A program made the position numbers and the translations under genes. Source: Halonatronomonas sp964558325 (GTDB taxonomy: Bacteria > Bacillota > Halanaerobiia > Halanaerobiales > Halarsenatibacteraceae). From it: DNA of 23,195 nt. Of this stretch, positions 6,156 to 14,503 are shown one piece after another. The notes beneath the pieces are model-generated. The model was not told the DNA's origin, searched no databases, and saw only the letters and a list, made by a program, of their open reading frames with translations. Each line of letters begins with the position of its first letter. Position 1 is the stretch's first letter. The stretch lies in NCBI GenBank assembly GCA_964558325.1, contig CAZLCX010000030.1:1-23195 (forward strand), read 5' to 3'.

Positions 6156-6281
6156 ATGGCTAAAAAACAGAAATGTGAAGTATATTCAAGGGTTGTTGGT
6201 TATTTATCTCCAGTATCGGAGTGGAATAAGGGTAAAAAGGAAGAATGGGAAGATAGAAAGACCTATCAGCAGCCAGAGTAA
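6156..6281 (+). CDS. Free-standing 41-aa glycyl-radical-site protein (NrdD C-terminal-like)
   Basis: This small gene starts at ATG 6156 after a perfect AAGGAGG. Its 41 residues include VYSRVVGYLSPVSEWNKGKK and EEWEDRKTY, which is the carboxy-terminal end of class III reductases. The family's glycyl radical sits on the Gly of RVxGYL, here Gly15. No catalytic barrel is attached, and only Cys7 remains of the usual zinc cysteines. It is the last gene of the nrdD-nrdG run. Known analogues are GrcA/YfiD, a stand-alone glycyl-radical domain that replaces a damaged C-terminus of pyruvate formate-lyase, and small proteins of the NRDD domain family. It could be a spare part for oxygen-damaged NrdD or the required second half of a split NrdD; the gap in nrdD prevents choosing. 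Confidence 0.85.
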   Translation: MAKKQKCEVYSRVVGYLSPVSEWNKGKKEEWEDRKTYQQPE

Positions 6282-6361
6282 TGCTGATTGATTTGTGTTT
6301 TTAGTTAAGTAGAAATTAGTGGAATGTCTGAAAGAGTTTATTGAGATTCTGGGGGGATTTG

Positions 6362-7123
6362 ATGGCCTTTTATCAGGAATTTAATCGCTATTATGATGAT
6401 ATCTTTCCTGTTAAACCAGGGAAGGTTGAGTTTTTAAAGGATTCCTTTGCTGAACTTCCTGATGGGGCCTCTCTGCTTGATATTGGTTGCGGGACCGGCG
6501 GTTATGCAATCGAAATGAGGCAGGAGGGTTTTAAGCCTGTCGGGATTGATTATGAACTGGCCATGCTGGATCAGGCCAGGGATAAGACTGCTGTGAAGGA
6601 TCTTTCGATTGAATACAAAAAGCTTGATATGCGAGACCTTGCTCTCTTTTATTCGAAACCCTATTTCTCCGGTGTTTACAGCCTGGGCAATGTTCTGGTT
6701 CACTTAAGCAGTGAACAGGAGATTTCAACGATGATTACGAAGATTAACCGGGTGATGCATCGAGGTGCTAAATTAGTTATTCAGATTGTAAATTATGATC
6801 GGGTCCTTGATAACGGGGTTGATAGCCTGCCGACTATTACCAATCAGGAGGCCGGCGTTGAGCTTATCCGTCATTATGATCTTAATGATAATGGCTGGAT
6901 TGATTTTAGGACTGAGTTAATTGTCAATAAGGGGACTGACGAAGAAGAGAAATACAGGAACTCTGTGCCCCTATATCCTTTGAGGAGTGGGGATTTCATC
7001 TCTCTGCTGGAAGATAGTGGTTTTGCTGAGATTGAGAGTTTCGGTGATTTCAAAGGTGGCGACTTTAAGCCCGAGGAATCATTTCCTTTAATTATCAGGG
7101 CGAGAAAGAAGGAGGGTATTTAA
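6362..7123 (+). CDS. Class I SAM-dependent methyltransferase
   Basis: The product is 253 aa from ATG 6362, which follows GGGGGG; a TTG 21 bases upstream would overlap this site. Motif I ASLLDIGCGTGGYAIEM (about residues 39-55) binds SAM, the acidic end of strand 2 is in VGIDYELAMLDQA, and motif II lies near YSLGNVLVHL. The C-terminal third carries a beta-rich insertion (FRTELIVNKGTDEEEK). This is the general methyltransferase type 11/25 pattern of small-molecule enzymes; the substrate is not predictable. The 80 bases between the small glycyl-radical gene and this one hold no clear promoter or terminator. It is followed one base later by the DJ-1-like gene, so the two are co-translated. Confidence 0.85.
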   Translation: MAFYQEFNRYYDDIFPVKPGKVEFLKDSFAELPDGASLLDIGCGTGGYAIEMRQEGFKPVGIDYELAMLDQARDKTAVKDLSIEYKKLDMRDLALFYSKPYFSGVYSLGNVLVHLSSEQEISTMITKINRVMHRGAKLVIQIVNYDRVLDNGVDSLPTITNQEAGVELIRHYDLNDNGWIDFRTELIVNKGTDEEEKYRNSVPLYPLRSGDFISLLEDSGFAEIESFGDFKGGDFKPEESFPLIIRARKKEGI

Positions 7124-7124
7124 A

Positions 7125-7652
7125 GTGACTGATTTAAAGAAGAAGGTTGCTGTACTGGCTGAGGATTATTATGAAAATTTAGAGGCCTGGTATCCGATTT
7201 TACGGCTCCGGGAAGCTGGTGTAACTGTTGATGTGATCGGTCGTGATGAAGGCTGTACTGAATGTGGCAGCAAAGAAGGTTATCCCTTAAAGGTTGATTA
7301 TAAGGCCAGGGATATTGACCCTGCTGATTATGATGGGGTGATTGTGCCAGGGGGCTATGCTCCTGATAAGCTCCGGCGCTGTGAGAATGTGCTGAAGTTA
7401 GTCAGGTATCAGGCGAAAAATAATGGCCTGGTGGCTGCTATCTGTCATGCCGGCTGGGTGCTTGCCTCTGCTGATGTGATTAAGGATGTTGAGCTGACTT
7501 CTACTCCGGCTATTAGAGATGACCTGGTTAATGCTGGTGCTCACTGGGTTAATGAAGAAGTTGTTGTTGATGGCAATATTATTACTTCACGGGCACCTGT
7601 TGATCTTCCTGTGTTTATGAAGGCAATTCTGGAGTTTTTAAGAAATCAATAA
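7125..7652 (+). CDS. DJ-1/PfpI family protein (putative glutamine amidotransferase-like/deglycase)
   Basis: The product is 175 aa from GTG 7125 with GGAGGG upstream. It has the DJ-1/PfpI fold: nucleophile Cys107 followed by His108 in AAICHAGWVLA, the glycine turn VIVPGGYAPDKLR, and Glu17 in a stretch aligning with the EFEDVELIYP of archaeal PfpI (here EDYYENLEAWYP). Members have been described as intracellular proteases, deglycases or holdases, and the true activity is disputed. A Cys pair in CTECG (residues 44-48) is an unusual addition. It sits between the methyltransferase and the 2-oxoacid oxidoreductase, a plausible stress-protection setting. Confidence 0.87.
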   Translation: MTDLKKKVAVLAEDYYENLEAWYPILRLREAGVTVDVIGRDEGCTECGSKEGYPLKVDYKARDIDPADYDGVIVPGGYAPDKLRRCENVLKLVRYQAKNNGLVAAICHAGWVLASADVIKDVELTSTPAIRDDLVNAGAHWVNEEVVVDGNIITSRAPVDLPVFMKAILEFLRNQ

Positions 7653-7669
7653 GTCGAGGAGTGATTCTT

Positions 7670-9349
7670 TTGGATATTAATATAGTTGTTGCCGGTGAAG
7701 CCGGCCAGGGCCTTAAAACTGTGGATCAGATAATCGGTAAATCCCTGTATCGACTGGGATTTTCGGTGTTTTCTTCTAAAGATTATATGTCGAGGATCCG
7801 AGGCGGCCATAACTTTATGCAGATCAGGTTTGGCGATGAAAAGGTTACTGGACCGGTTGAGGATATAGATATTTTAATTGCTTTAAATGAAGATGGTGTC
7901 GATATTCATCAGGATAGGGTCAAGGACGATGGTGTTATTCTATTTGATGGTGAGAAGGATTTAGATTATATTCAGGTTCCAGCTAAAGAGATGGCCAAGG
8001 AGGTTAATCCTAAGGCAGTTAATACAGTCTTTTTAGGCTATGCCTGGAAACTCTTAGGACTGCCCCTGGATGCCTTAAAAGAAGTTATTAAGGAGAAATT
8101 TGGCGAAGGGGATATCTTTGATGATAATGTCAGTCTATTAGATGATGCCTATGCTAAGGTTGAGAGTTCCTTTGACTGTCAGCTCCCTGACGGTAATGTT
8201 GAGGGGATATATATCAATGGTAATCAGGCTGTCGCTTTTGGGGCAGCAACTGCCGGAGTCCAGTTTTATTCGGCCTATCCGATGACTCCCTCTACCGGGA
8301 TTTTAAATTATCTGGCCTCGAGACAGGATAAGCTAGGAATTGCTGTGGAGCAGGCTGAAGATGAGATTGCGGCGATTAATATGGCTATTGGTGCTTCCTA
8401 TGGCGGAGCCAGAGCGATGACTGGAACCTCAGGTGGCGGATTTTCTCTGATGGCTGAGGGTTTAGGCCTGGCTGGAATTATGGAGACCCCGCTGGTTATT
8501 GCCGAGGTCCAGAGACCTGGGCCGGCGACTGGACTGCCGACCAGGACTGAGCAGGCTGACCTCTCATTTGTAATCAATGCCTCCCAGGGCGAGTTTCCCT
8601 TAAAGGTTATTGCCCCCAGGGACCAGGAAGATGCCTTTTATCAGACATTCAGGGCCTTTAACCTTGCTGACAGGTATCAGATGCCGGTAATTATTCTGTC
8701 TGATGGCTATCTGGCTGATTCAGGGGCTACAATCCCTGAATTTAAGCTCTCTGAGCTTGAGATAGATAGAAACCTTGTCGATGAGAATCAATGGCCTGAA
8801 AACAGGGAATATAAGCGTTATGAGTTAACTGAGGATGGGATCTCACCTAGAGCTTACCCAGGTCAGTTAAAAGGCGAGGTTGTGCTCCAAGATAGTGATG
8901 AGCATGACGAAAATGGCTTTATTATTGAAGATGCTGAGACCAGGGTTAAGATGGTCGATAAGCGGATGGCCAAGTTTAATAAGTTAAAACGGGAGGATAC
9001 TGAGGAACCTGTTTATATAGGGCCTGATAAGCCTGATTATATGCTGGTCTGTTTTGGCTCGACCTATGGCGCCCTTAAGGAAGCCATGGACAGGTTAAAT
9101 GGTAATGGCCACAGTATTGGCATGTTGAGTTTTTCTGATATCTGGCCGCTGCCGACTGCTGAGCTTGAAAAGCAGCGGAGTTATGATACCAGGCTTGTTG
9201 TGGTTGAGGGTAATTCAACCGGACAGCTGGCAAGCCTGATTCAGGCTGAGACCGGTTTAACTGTTGATTATAGAATCTTAAAATATGACGGCCGTCCCTT
9301 TACTGTTGATGGTCTGGTAAGAGAACTGGAAAAAGAGGTGATCTCTTAA
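7670..9349 (+). CDS. 2-oxoacid:acceptor oxidoreductase, alpha subunit (gamma-alpha fusion)
   Basis: The product is 559 aa. TTG 7670 is preferred because GAGGAG stands at the right distance and the protein then opens MDINIVVAGEAGQGLKT like relatives; the GTG at 7661 overlaps that site. Residues 1-185 are the gamma (POR/KOR gamma) domain with GEAGQG and SRIRGGHNFMQIRFG. From about 190 comes the alpha pyrimidine-binding domain (FYSAYPMTPSTGILNYL, EQAEDEIAAINMAIGASYGG, TGTSGGGFSLMAEG, RPGPATGLPTRTEQADL). The enzyme oxidatively decarboxylates a 2-oxoacid to acyl-CoA and reduces ferredoxin, or runs in reverse. No delta ferredoxin-like subunit is encoded, so a free ferredoxin must serve. The substrate (2-oxoglutarate, pyruvate or branched-chain) is not decidable. 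Its stop overlaps the beta-subunit start. Confidence 0.9.
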   Translation: MDINIVVAGEAGQGLKTVDQIIGKSLYRLGFSVFSSKDYMSRIRGGHNFMQIRFGDEKVTGPVEDIDILIALNEDGVDIHQDRVKDDGVILFDGEKDLDYIQVPAKEMAKEVNPKAVNTVFLGYAWKLLGLPLDALKEVIKEKFGEGDIFDDNVSLLDDAYAKVESSFDCQLPDGNVEGIYINGNQAVAFGAATAGVQFYSAYPMTPSTGILNYLASRQDKLGIAVEQAEDEIAAINMAIGASYGGARAMTGTSGGGFSLMAEGLGLAGIMETPLVIAEVQRPGPATGLPTRTEQADLSFVINASQGEFPLKVIAPRDQEDAFYQTFRAFNLADRYQMPVIILSDGYLADSGATIPEFKLSELEIDRNLVDENQWPENREYKRYELTEDGISPRAYPGQLKGEVVLQDSDEHDENGFIIEDAETRVKMVDKRMAKFNKLKREDTEEPVYIGPDKPDYMLVCFGSTYGALKEAMDRLNGNGHSIGMLSFSDIWPLPTAELEKQRSYDTRLVVVEGNSTGQLASLIQAETGLTVDYRILKYDGRPFTVDGLVRELEKEVIS

Positions 9350-10203
9350 TGGTTGATAAGAATATATTTGATGCTGAGCGTGAAACTGCCTGGTGTCCAG
9401 GCTGTGGGAATTTTCCCTTAAGGAAATCCCTGGCTGAGGCGCTGGCTGGACTTGATCTAAGCCCTGATAGGGTTGCCATGTTTACTGGGATTGGCCAGGC
9501 TGCTAAGATGCCCCATTATATCCGGGTTAATGGCTTTAATGGCCTCCACGGCCGGGCATTGCCGCCGGCACTTGGCTTCAGGATGGTTAATCCTGAGCTG
9601 AAGGTAATTGTTGAATCTGGTGATGGCGATACCTATGGCGAAGGTGGCAATCATATTCTTCATAATATCCGGAGGAATCCTGATATTGCCCATTTTGTCC
9701 ATGATAATCAGATTTATGGCCTGACCAAGGGCCAGGCTTCACCAACAACCGGTGAGGAGATTAAGACTGAGGTTCAGCCCTATGGAATTACTGCTGATCC
9801 CTTTAATCCTATCAAGTTTGCTGTGGCCATGGGTGCCAGTTTTGTGGCCAGGGCCTTTGTCGGCAATCAGGACCATCTGATTGAGATGATGCAGGCTGCC
9901 ATTGAGCATGAAGGTTATGCCTTAGTTGATATCTTACAGCCCTGTGTGACCTTTAATAAGGTTAATACCTATCAATGGTACAGCAAGCGGTCATATCTCT
10001 TAGAGGAAGATTATGACCCAACTGATTATAGGGCTGCCCTGGAGAAGGCTGAAGAATGGGGCGAGAAGATACCCCTTGGTGTTATTTATAAGAATAATGA
10101 GAAGACACCATTTAGGAGTAAATTTAACTGGCTTTCTGATGGTTTTGTCAGGGATTATAAAAAGCCGGCTGAATATAAAGATCTGATGCAGGAGTTTGCT
10201 TAA
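9349..10203 (+). CDS. 2-oxoacid:acceptor oxidoreductase, beta subunit (TPP-binding)
   Basis: The product is 284 aa, starting in a TAATG overlap with the alpha gene. The thiamine-diphosphate/Mg motif is GDGDTYGEGGNHILHNIRRN (from residue 91) closing at Asn120 in VHDNQIYGLTKGQ. Cys16 and Cys19 (AWCPGCGNFPL) and Cys199 (LQPCVTFN) match three of the four [4Fe-4S] ligands of this family. The fourth, usually the Cys of a GIGCS-type loop, is Gln50 in FTGIGQAAKMPHY. No other Cys is present in the protein, so the cluster would be three-Cys liganded or altered. The beta subunit cleaves the 2-oxoacid on TPP and passes electrons to ferredoxin. Confidence 0.9.
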   Translation: MVDKNIFDAERETAWCPGCGNFPLRKSLAEALAGLDLSPDRVAMFTGIGQAAKMPHYIRVNGFNGLHGRALPPALGFRMVNPELKVIVESGDGDTYGEGGNHILHNIRRNPDIAHFVHDNQIYGLTKGQASPTTGEEIKTEVQPYGITADPFNPIKFAVAMGASFVARAFVGNQDHLIEMMQAAIEHEGYALVDILQPCVTFNKVNTYQWYSKRSYLLEEDYDPTDYRAALEKAEEWGEKIPLGVIYKNNEKTPFRSKFNWLSDGFVRDYKKPAEYKDLMQEFA

Positions 10204-10274
10204 TTTAAATAACCCTGCTCAGTTTAACTACTTGGTTTTTGGTTTGACCTAAACTAAACTAGGAGGTAATTATT

Positions 10275-10766
10275 ATGCAGGATATTTATCAGTTTGCCCT
10301 TGAGTTTGAGAAAGAGAACCGGGAGTTTTATGAGGAATGTGCCAGCGGTACCGATGATGCCACTTTAAAGAATGTCTTTGAGGAACTGGCTGCTGAAGAG
10401 GCCAAGCATGAAAAAATTGTTCAGGCCCTTGCCGATGAGCGGAATGTTACAAGTGTTAAATCTGACATTAATATGCGGGCTAAGGAGGCTTTTGATCAGA
10501 TAGCTAAAGATTTTGATGAAAGTCAGTTAATGCCTGAAGACCAGGTAGATATTTACAAAAAGGCTAAAGAATTAGAAATTAAGAGCAAGAATTTTTATAA
10601 GGAACACGCAGAAAAGTCTGATAATAAGACTGTTGAAAGAGTATTTAATGAATTATCTGCCGAGGAGAAGAAACATGAAGCTATCCTTGATAATATAATA
10701 ACTATGGTCAATCGTCCCAATACCTGGTTAGACGATGCAGAATGGTATCATCTTGAAGAATATTAG
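10275..10766 (+). CDS. Ferritin-like di-iron protein (rubrerythrin family, no rubredoxin domain)
   Basis: The product is 163 aa, ATG 10275 after AGGAGG. It contains two repeated helix pairs: FEKENREFYEE with LAAEEAKHEKI (residues 10-50), and KELEIKSKNFYKEHA with LSAEEKKHEAIL (about 97-138). The Glu and E-E-x-x-H residues form the di-iron site of the rubrerythrin/ferritin-like fold. The Cys4 rubredoxin domain of classical rubrerythrin is absent, and the only Cys seen is Cys18. Such proteins reduce peroxide or handle iron in anaerobes. The 71-base gap to the oxidoreductase genes has no clear promoter, so it may be read from upstream. A strong terminator follows. Confidence 0.88.
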   Translation: MQDIYQFALEFEKENREFYEECASGTDDATLKNVFEELAAEEAKHEKIVQALADERNVTSVKSDINMRAKEAFDQIAKDFDESQLMPEDQVDIYKKAKELEIKSKNFYKEHAEKSDNKTVERVFNELSAEEKKHEAILDNIITMVNRPNTWLDDAEWYHLEEY

Positions 10767-10793
10767 AGCAGAATTGAATAAATAGTAGCGAGG

Positions 10794-10822
10794 CTGACCC
10801 GAGCTCTCGGGTCGGTCTTTTT
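10794..10822 (+). terminator. Rho-independent terminator after the ferritin-like gene
   Basis: An 8-bp perfect stem GACCCGAG/CTCGGGTC (10796-10813) with a tiny loop is followed by GG and TCTTTTT. It closes the transcript that includes the oxidoreductase and ferritin-like genes. Confidence 0.9.
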
Positions 10823-10838
10823 GCATTGCTTATGCCTC

Positions 10839-10867
10839 TTGACAGTTTAAGGTTTTGCAAATATACT
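10839..10867 (+). promoter_or_regulatory. Sigma-A-type promoter of the MATE gene
   Basis: TTGACA (10839-10844), a 17-base spacer and TATACT (10862-10867) form a near-consensus promoter directly after the terminator. A palindrome TTTGCAAA (10854-10861) fills the end of the spacer. A second possible -10 (TATAAT, about 10892-10897) lies nearer the gene. Confidence 0.8.
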
Positions 10868-10919
10868 ATGTTATGATAGGTTGATAATATGGTATAATAT
10901 GACTGGAGTCGATTAGTTT

Positions 10920-12296
10920 ATGCGGAGATATAAATCAGATGAGGTTTCAGATTTAGTGGCAGGTGAGGACTCATCATCGAAAAAGGTAATATTAAAGCTG
11001 GCCTGGCCGGTAATTGTGGAACAGGCTTTAGGAACCTTAACCCAGGTTGTTGATATGATGATGGTTGGCCGGATTGGTGCTGCTGCAATTACTGCGATTG
11101 GACTTTCGATGCAGCCATTATTTTTCTCAATGGCCTTTGGGATGGCAATAAGCGTTGGTACGACTGCTTTAGTTGCCCGACATATCGGGGCCGGTGATGA
11201 ATGGGAAGCTGGCAAGACTTTACAGCAGTCACTGCTGGCTGTTAGCGTTATTATGGTATTTGTTTCTATTCTGTTCTTTTCAGGAGCCGAGACGATTATT
11301 CGGTTTATGGGGGCTGAGCCTGAGGTTGTACCCTTAGGAACCTCATATATCCGCTGGCTGGTGCCTGGTTTAATTTTTATGTTTTTAGGTTTTGTACTGA
11401 CGGCAGCCTTAAGAGGTGCCGGCAATACCAAGACTCCGATGAAGGTTAATTTTATCTTAAATCTTTTTAATATATTTCTTAATTATACCCTGATTTTTGG
11501 TAATTTTGGAGCCCCAGAGTTAGGGCTGAATGGTGCTGCTATTGCAACCAGTATATCCCGGGGATTCGGGGGAATCGTCCTTTTAATTTATGTTTTTAGA
11601 GATAATGCAACGGTAACTGTTTTAAAAGAAGGTTTCTTTAAATTTGATCTGAATCGGATCAGAAGAATTATGAAGATTGGACTGCCGGCAGCAATGGAGC
11701 AGATGGTGATGAGAACGGCTCAGATCTTCTTTGTTCGGGTTGTTTCTGGATTAGGTACTGTTGCCTTTGCAGCCCATCAGATTGCAATCAATGTTGAATC
11801 TATCTCCTATATGCCTGGTTTTGGGATTGCTGTGGCGGCTACGACCATGGTCGGCCAGAATTTAGGAGCTAAGAAGAAGGGTCAGGCTGAAGAGAGTGGT
11901 TATCAGGCCTGGCAGTTAGGCGCCATGTTTATGGGTTTAATGGCTGTTGTCTTTTTGATCTTCCCTGAACAGCTGGTAGGTTTATATAGTGATGACCCTG
12001 AGATTATTAAAATTGGAGCTTTATGCTTAAGGATTGCTGCAATTGCCCAGATACCAATGGGCTCACAGTTTATCTTTGCCGGAGGTTTAAGAGGGGCTGG
12101 AGAGACAAAATCTGTCTTTTACAGTACTGCAATTTCAAGCTGGGTTGGACGTTTAGGGGTTGCCTTTGTTTTAATTAATGTTTTTGAGATAGGAGTTGCC
12201 GGGGCCTGGATTGCCATGGTTGCTGACTGGGTAATGAGGAGCAGCTATGTATTTTACAGGTTTAGGTTAGGAGATTGGAAAGAACTTGAAGTTTAA
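10920..12296 (+). CDS. MATE family multidrug/metabolite efflux transporter
   Basis: The product is 458 aa, the normal MATE length, with about twelve hydrophobic helices in two homologous halves. Family features include ILKLAWPVIVEQALGTLTQV near residue 24, VDMMMVGRIGAAAITAIGLS, AALRGAGNTKTPM at the end of the first half, and the matching second-half FAGGLRGAGETKSVFY. MATE proteins export drugs and metabolites in exchange for Na+ or H+ across the cytoplasmic membrane. The coupling ion cannot be read here. GGAG stands 11 bases before the ATG, rather far, but no better start exists. It is followed 21 bases later by the SIMPL-domain gene, probably in the same transcript. Confidence 0.92.
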   Translation: MRRYKSDEVSDLVAGEDSSSKKVILKLAWPVIVEQALGTLTQVVDMMMVGRIGAAAITAIGLSMQPLFFSMAFGMAISVGTTALVARHIGAGDEWEAGKTLQQSLLAVSVIMVFVSILFFSGAETIIRFMGAEPEVVPLGTSYIRWLVPGLIFMFLGFVLTAALRGAGNTKTPMKVNFILNLFNIFLNYTLIFGNFGAPELGLNGAAIATSISRGFGGIVLLIYVFRDNATVTVLKEGFFKFDLNRIRRIMKIGLPAAMEQMVMRTAQIFFVRVVSGLGTVAFAAHQIAINVESISYMPGFGIAVAATTMVGQNLGAKKKGQAEESGYQAWQLGAMFMGLMAVVFLIFPEQLVGLYSDDPEIIKIGALCLRIAAIAQIPMGSQFIFAGGLRGAGETKSVFYSTAISSWVGRLGVAFVLINVFEIGVAGAWIAMVADWVMRSSYVFYRFRLGDWKELEV

Positions 12297-12317
12297 TGAA
12301 ATTATGGAGGTGGCTTT

Positions 12318-13142
12318 ATGCAGAAAAAACTGTATTATCTGATTATTGCTTTAGTTTTAGTCTTTGCTCTACTGATAATTTTAAATTATGATGCCGACTG
12401 GTTTGGAACTGCCCCGGAAGCTCCAGAACCAGCGATGACCGGGGATGTTGAAACTGAGGAAGAGTTAGATGATTCTGAGGAGATTGAAACTGTAAAAGTT
12501 GAAGATACTGAACTGGTTGCTGCTGAGGAGGAACCCAGGGAATCCACCAGGCTTAATTTAAGTGAGAGTTATGAGATGGAGGTTATGCCTGACCAGGCTG
12601 AGATTATTCTGGCTGTTGAGACCCGGGGAGAGGACCTTGATGAGGCCTATGATGAATCCAATCAGGTTACCGATGAAGCTATGGCGGCTTTAGAAGAGCT
12701 CGAGTTGATGGAGCTTGAGACTTTAGAGTATAGAGTTTCCTATAATGATGAGGAATATCGAGTTATTAACCGAATCAGGGTTAAGCTTGATGATATTGAC
12801 CGGGTTGCAGAGGTTATTGACCTGGCTGTTAATTCTGGGGTGAACAGGATAAATAATATTAATTATTCTCTGGCTGATACCAGCAAGGTGCAGGAAGAGG
12901 TAACTTCAAAGGCTGTTGAATCCCTTAGAACCAAAGCTGAGCGGATTATAGGTGAGTTTGATGGTGAAGATTATGAGTTTGTTAATCTTCAGGTAAATGA
13001 GGATTCTGATGGCTTCTACAGGCCATTTAGGTCTGAGGTTATGTTGTCTGATGGTGCTGGTTCAAATATGCCGGCGATAGAGCCTGGGATGATTTCTATT
13101 TCTACAAATATTCAGGCAGAGATTGAGTTTTATGGTAATTAA
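12318..13142 (+). CDS. Membrane-anchored SIMPL-domain (DUF541) protein
   Basis: The product is 274 aa, ATG 12318 after GGAGGTGG. Residues 4-23 are a single hydrophobic segment (YYLIIALVLVFALLIILNY), a signal anchor or uncleaved signal. A strongly acidic, Pro/Glu-rich linker (about 30-75) follows. The rest is a SIMPL/DUF541 domain: a periodic-amphipathic start (SESYEMEVMPDQAEIILAVE), a helix, RVINRIRVKLDDIDRVAEVI, and a C-terminal strand pattern ending in IQAEIEFYG. SIMPL proteins are extracytoplasmic with poorly known functions, sometimes linked to oxidative stress or cell-envelope proteins. It shares a transcript with the MATE exporter and precedes a terminator. Confidence 0.85.
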   Translation: MQKKLYYLIIALVLVFALLIILNYDADWFGTAPEAPEPAMTGDVETEEELDDSEEIETVKVEDTELVAAEEEPRESTRLNLSESYEMEVMPDQAEIILAVETRGEDLDEAYDESNQVTDEAMAALEELELMELETLEYRVSYNDEEYRVINRIRVKLDDIDRVAEVIDLAVNSGVNRINNINYSLADTSKVQEEVTSKAVESLRTKAERIIGEFDGEDYEFVNLQVNEDSDGFYRPFRSEVMLSDGAGSNMPAIEPGMISISTNIQAEIEFYGN

Positions 13143-13188
13143 AAGTTTTATAATCCCTAGAAGTGAGAATTTTTAATAGATAGTTGAG

Positions 13189-13218
13189 CCTCCAGAGAAA
13201 GTTTTTCTGGAGGTTTTT
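13189..13218 (+). terminator. Rho-independent terminator after the SIMPL gene
   Basis: The stem CCTCCAGA/TCTGGAGG (13189-13196 and 13206-13213) encloses a 9-base loop and is followed by five T. Confidence 0.9.
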
Positions 13219-13229
13219 GTAATTATATA

Positions 13230-13258
13230 TTGCTTATCCTGTAAAAATATAGTATTAT
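13230..13258 (+). promoter_or_regulatory. Probable promoter of the dprA-topA-trmFO operon
   Basis: TTGCTT (13230-13235), a 17-base spacer and TATTAT (13253-13258) stand between the terminator and dprA. A TATAAT overlaps at 13258-13263 but would need an overlong spacer. Confidence 0.55.
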
Positions 13259-13315
13259 ATAATGGAATGTTATGGTAACTAAATCTTTTAAAAATATCTG
13301 TTAGGAGCTGAAGCG

Positions 13316-14458
13316 ATGGATTATGGACTGGGTCAGGGGTTGGAACGGAGATTGAGCTGGCTGGGGCTGGCTTTAGTTAAAGGAATTGGGCCTTTAAGGT
13401 TAAAGCGGGAGCTGGATAATTATAATTATGATCCAGTAAAGATTTGGAATTTGGGCCAGGAATGGGTCAGAACAAGATTTAGTGATTATGCTGCTAAGGA
13501 ATACCAGCGGATTAGAGATGAAGTTTGCCTGCTGGATTATGCTGATGATTTAAAACATAAAGGAATTGGATTTGTTACCCTTGATGATCAGCGTTATCCA
13601 GAAATTTTAACTGATATTTATGATCCGCCGCCGGTTTTATTTTATAGAGGCCAGATACCTGATTTTAAGTTTTCGGTGGCCATTGTTGGCTCCAGGAAAT
13701 TCAGGCAGTACGGTAAGCGGGCGACGGAAGATTTAAGTTCACAGCTGGCGGCCAGAGGTGTTGTTATTGTAAGTGGACTGGCCAAAGGAATTGACAGGAT
13801 GGCCCATAAGGCTGCCCTGGATGCCGGCGGTAAGACTGTGGCTGTGCTTGGTTCTGGCCATGATTACGAGTATCCTGCGACCAATCGGGATTTATATGAG
13901 CGGATACCTGAAAATGGGGTTATCTTTTCTGAGTTTCCCCCTGATGAGCCTCCCAGGGCTGAGAATTTTCCCAGGCGGAATCGGATTATCAGCGGTTTAA
14001 GCCAGGCTGTGCTGGTAGTTGAGGCGGCTCAAAAGAGCGGCTCCTTAATAACTGCCAACCTGGCTGTAGAGCAGAATAGAGATGTAATGGCTGTTCCTGG
14101 GGATATTTATGCTAAAAGCAGCAGAGGTACCAATGACTTGATTAAGAACGGAGCCCAGCTGGTAACTTCTGTTGATGATATTTTGACAACTATTTCTGGG
14201 GTTGGCCAGGAACACAGGGTGACTGAAGAATTAAAATCTGAAAATTTGCCTGATTTAACTGATTCTGAAAATAAATTAATAAAAATTTTTACTGATAATA
14301 TTGAACTAAATTATGAAGAGATTTCACAGCTTATAAATATTGAGATTGCAGAGCTTAATGCTGCCTTAGTCAAGTTGGAAATTAAAGGGGTTATTGCCAG
14401 GGATAATGGCCACAATTATTATTTTAAGGGTTTACAAAACCTCCTAAAACCAATATAA
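13316..14458 (+). CDS. dprA: DNA-processing protein A (DprA/Smf)
   Basis: The product is 380 aa. It binds incoming single-stranded DNA and loads RecA during natural transformation. Residues 12-40 resemble the helix-hairpin-helix/SAM-like region (LVKGIGPLRLKREL). The Rossmann-like core runs from about 119 to 290 with VAIVGSRKFRQYG, VIVSGLAKGIDRMAHKAAL, TVAVLGSG and the ENFPRRNRIISGLS and KSGSLITANLAVEQ loops that are diagnostic of the family. The last 70 residues form a winged-helix domain (NYEEISQLINIEIAELNAAL). Order dprA-topA-trmFO matches Bacillus. The 45 bases to topA contain no terminator, so they are likely co-transcribed. Confidence 0.95.
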   Translation: MDYGLGQGLERRLSWLGLALVKGIGPLRLKRELDNYNYDPVKIWNLGQEWVRTRFSDYAAKEYQRIRDEVCLLDYADDLKHKGIGFVTLDDQRYPEILTDIYDPPPVLFYRGQIPDFKFSVAIVGSRKFRQYGKRATEDLSSQLAARGVVIVSGLAKGIDRMAHKAALDAGGKTVAVLGSGHDYEYPATNRDLYERIPENGVIFSEFPPDEPPRAENFPRRNRIISGLSQAVLVVEAAQKSGSLITANLAVEQNRDVMAVPGDIYAKSSRGTNDLIKNGAQLVTSVDDILTTISGVGQEHRVTEELKSENLPDLTDSENKLIKIFTDNIELNYEEISQLINIEIAELNAALVKLEIKGVIARDNGHNYYFKGLQNLLKPI

Positions 14459-14503
14459 TATTATACTGTGTAAATATAAACAAAAATTTTTGGAGGTGTG
14501 AAC

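Noticed and set aside
10204..10274. Possible hairpin (AGTTTA...TAAACT) as a terminator between the beta-subunit gene and the ferritin-like gene
   Set aside because: The stem is only six A/T-rich pairs with a 26-base loop and no following T-run.
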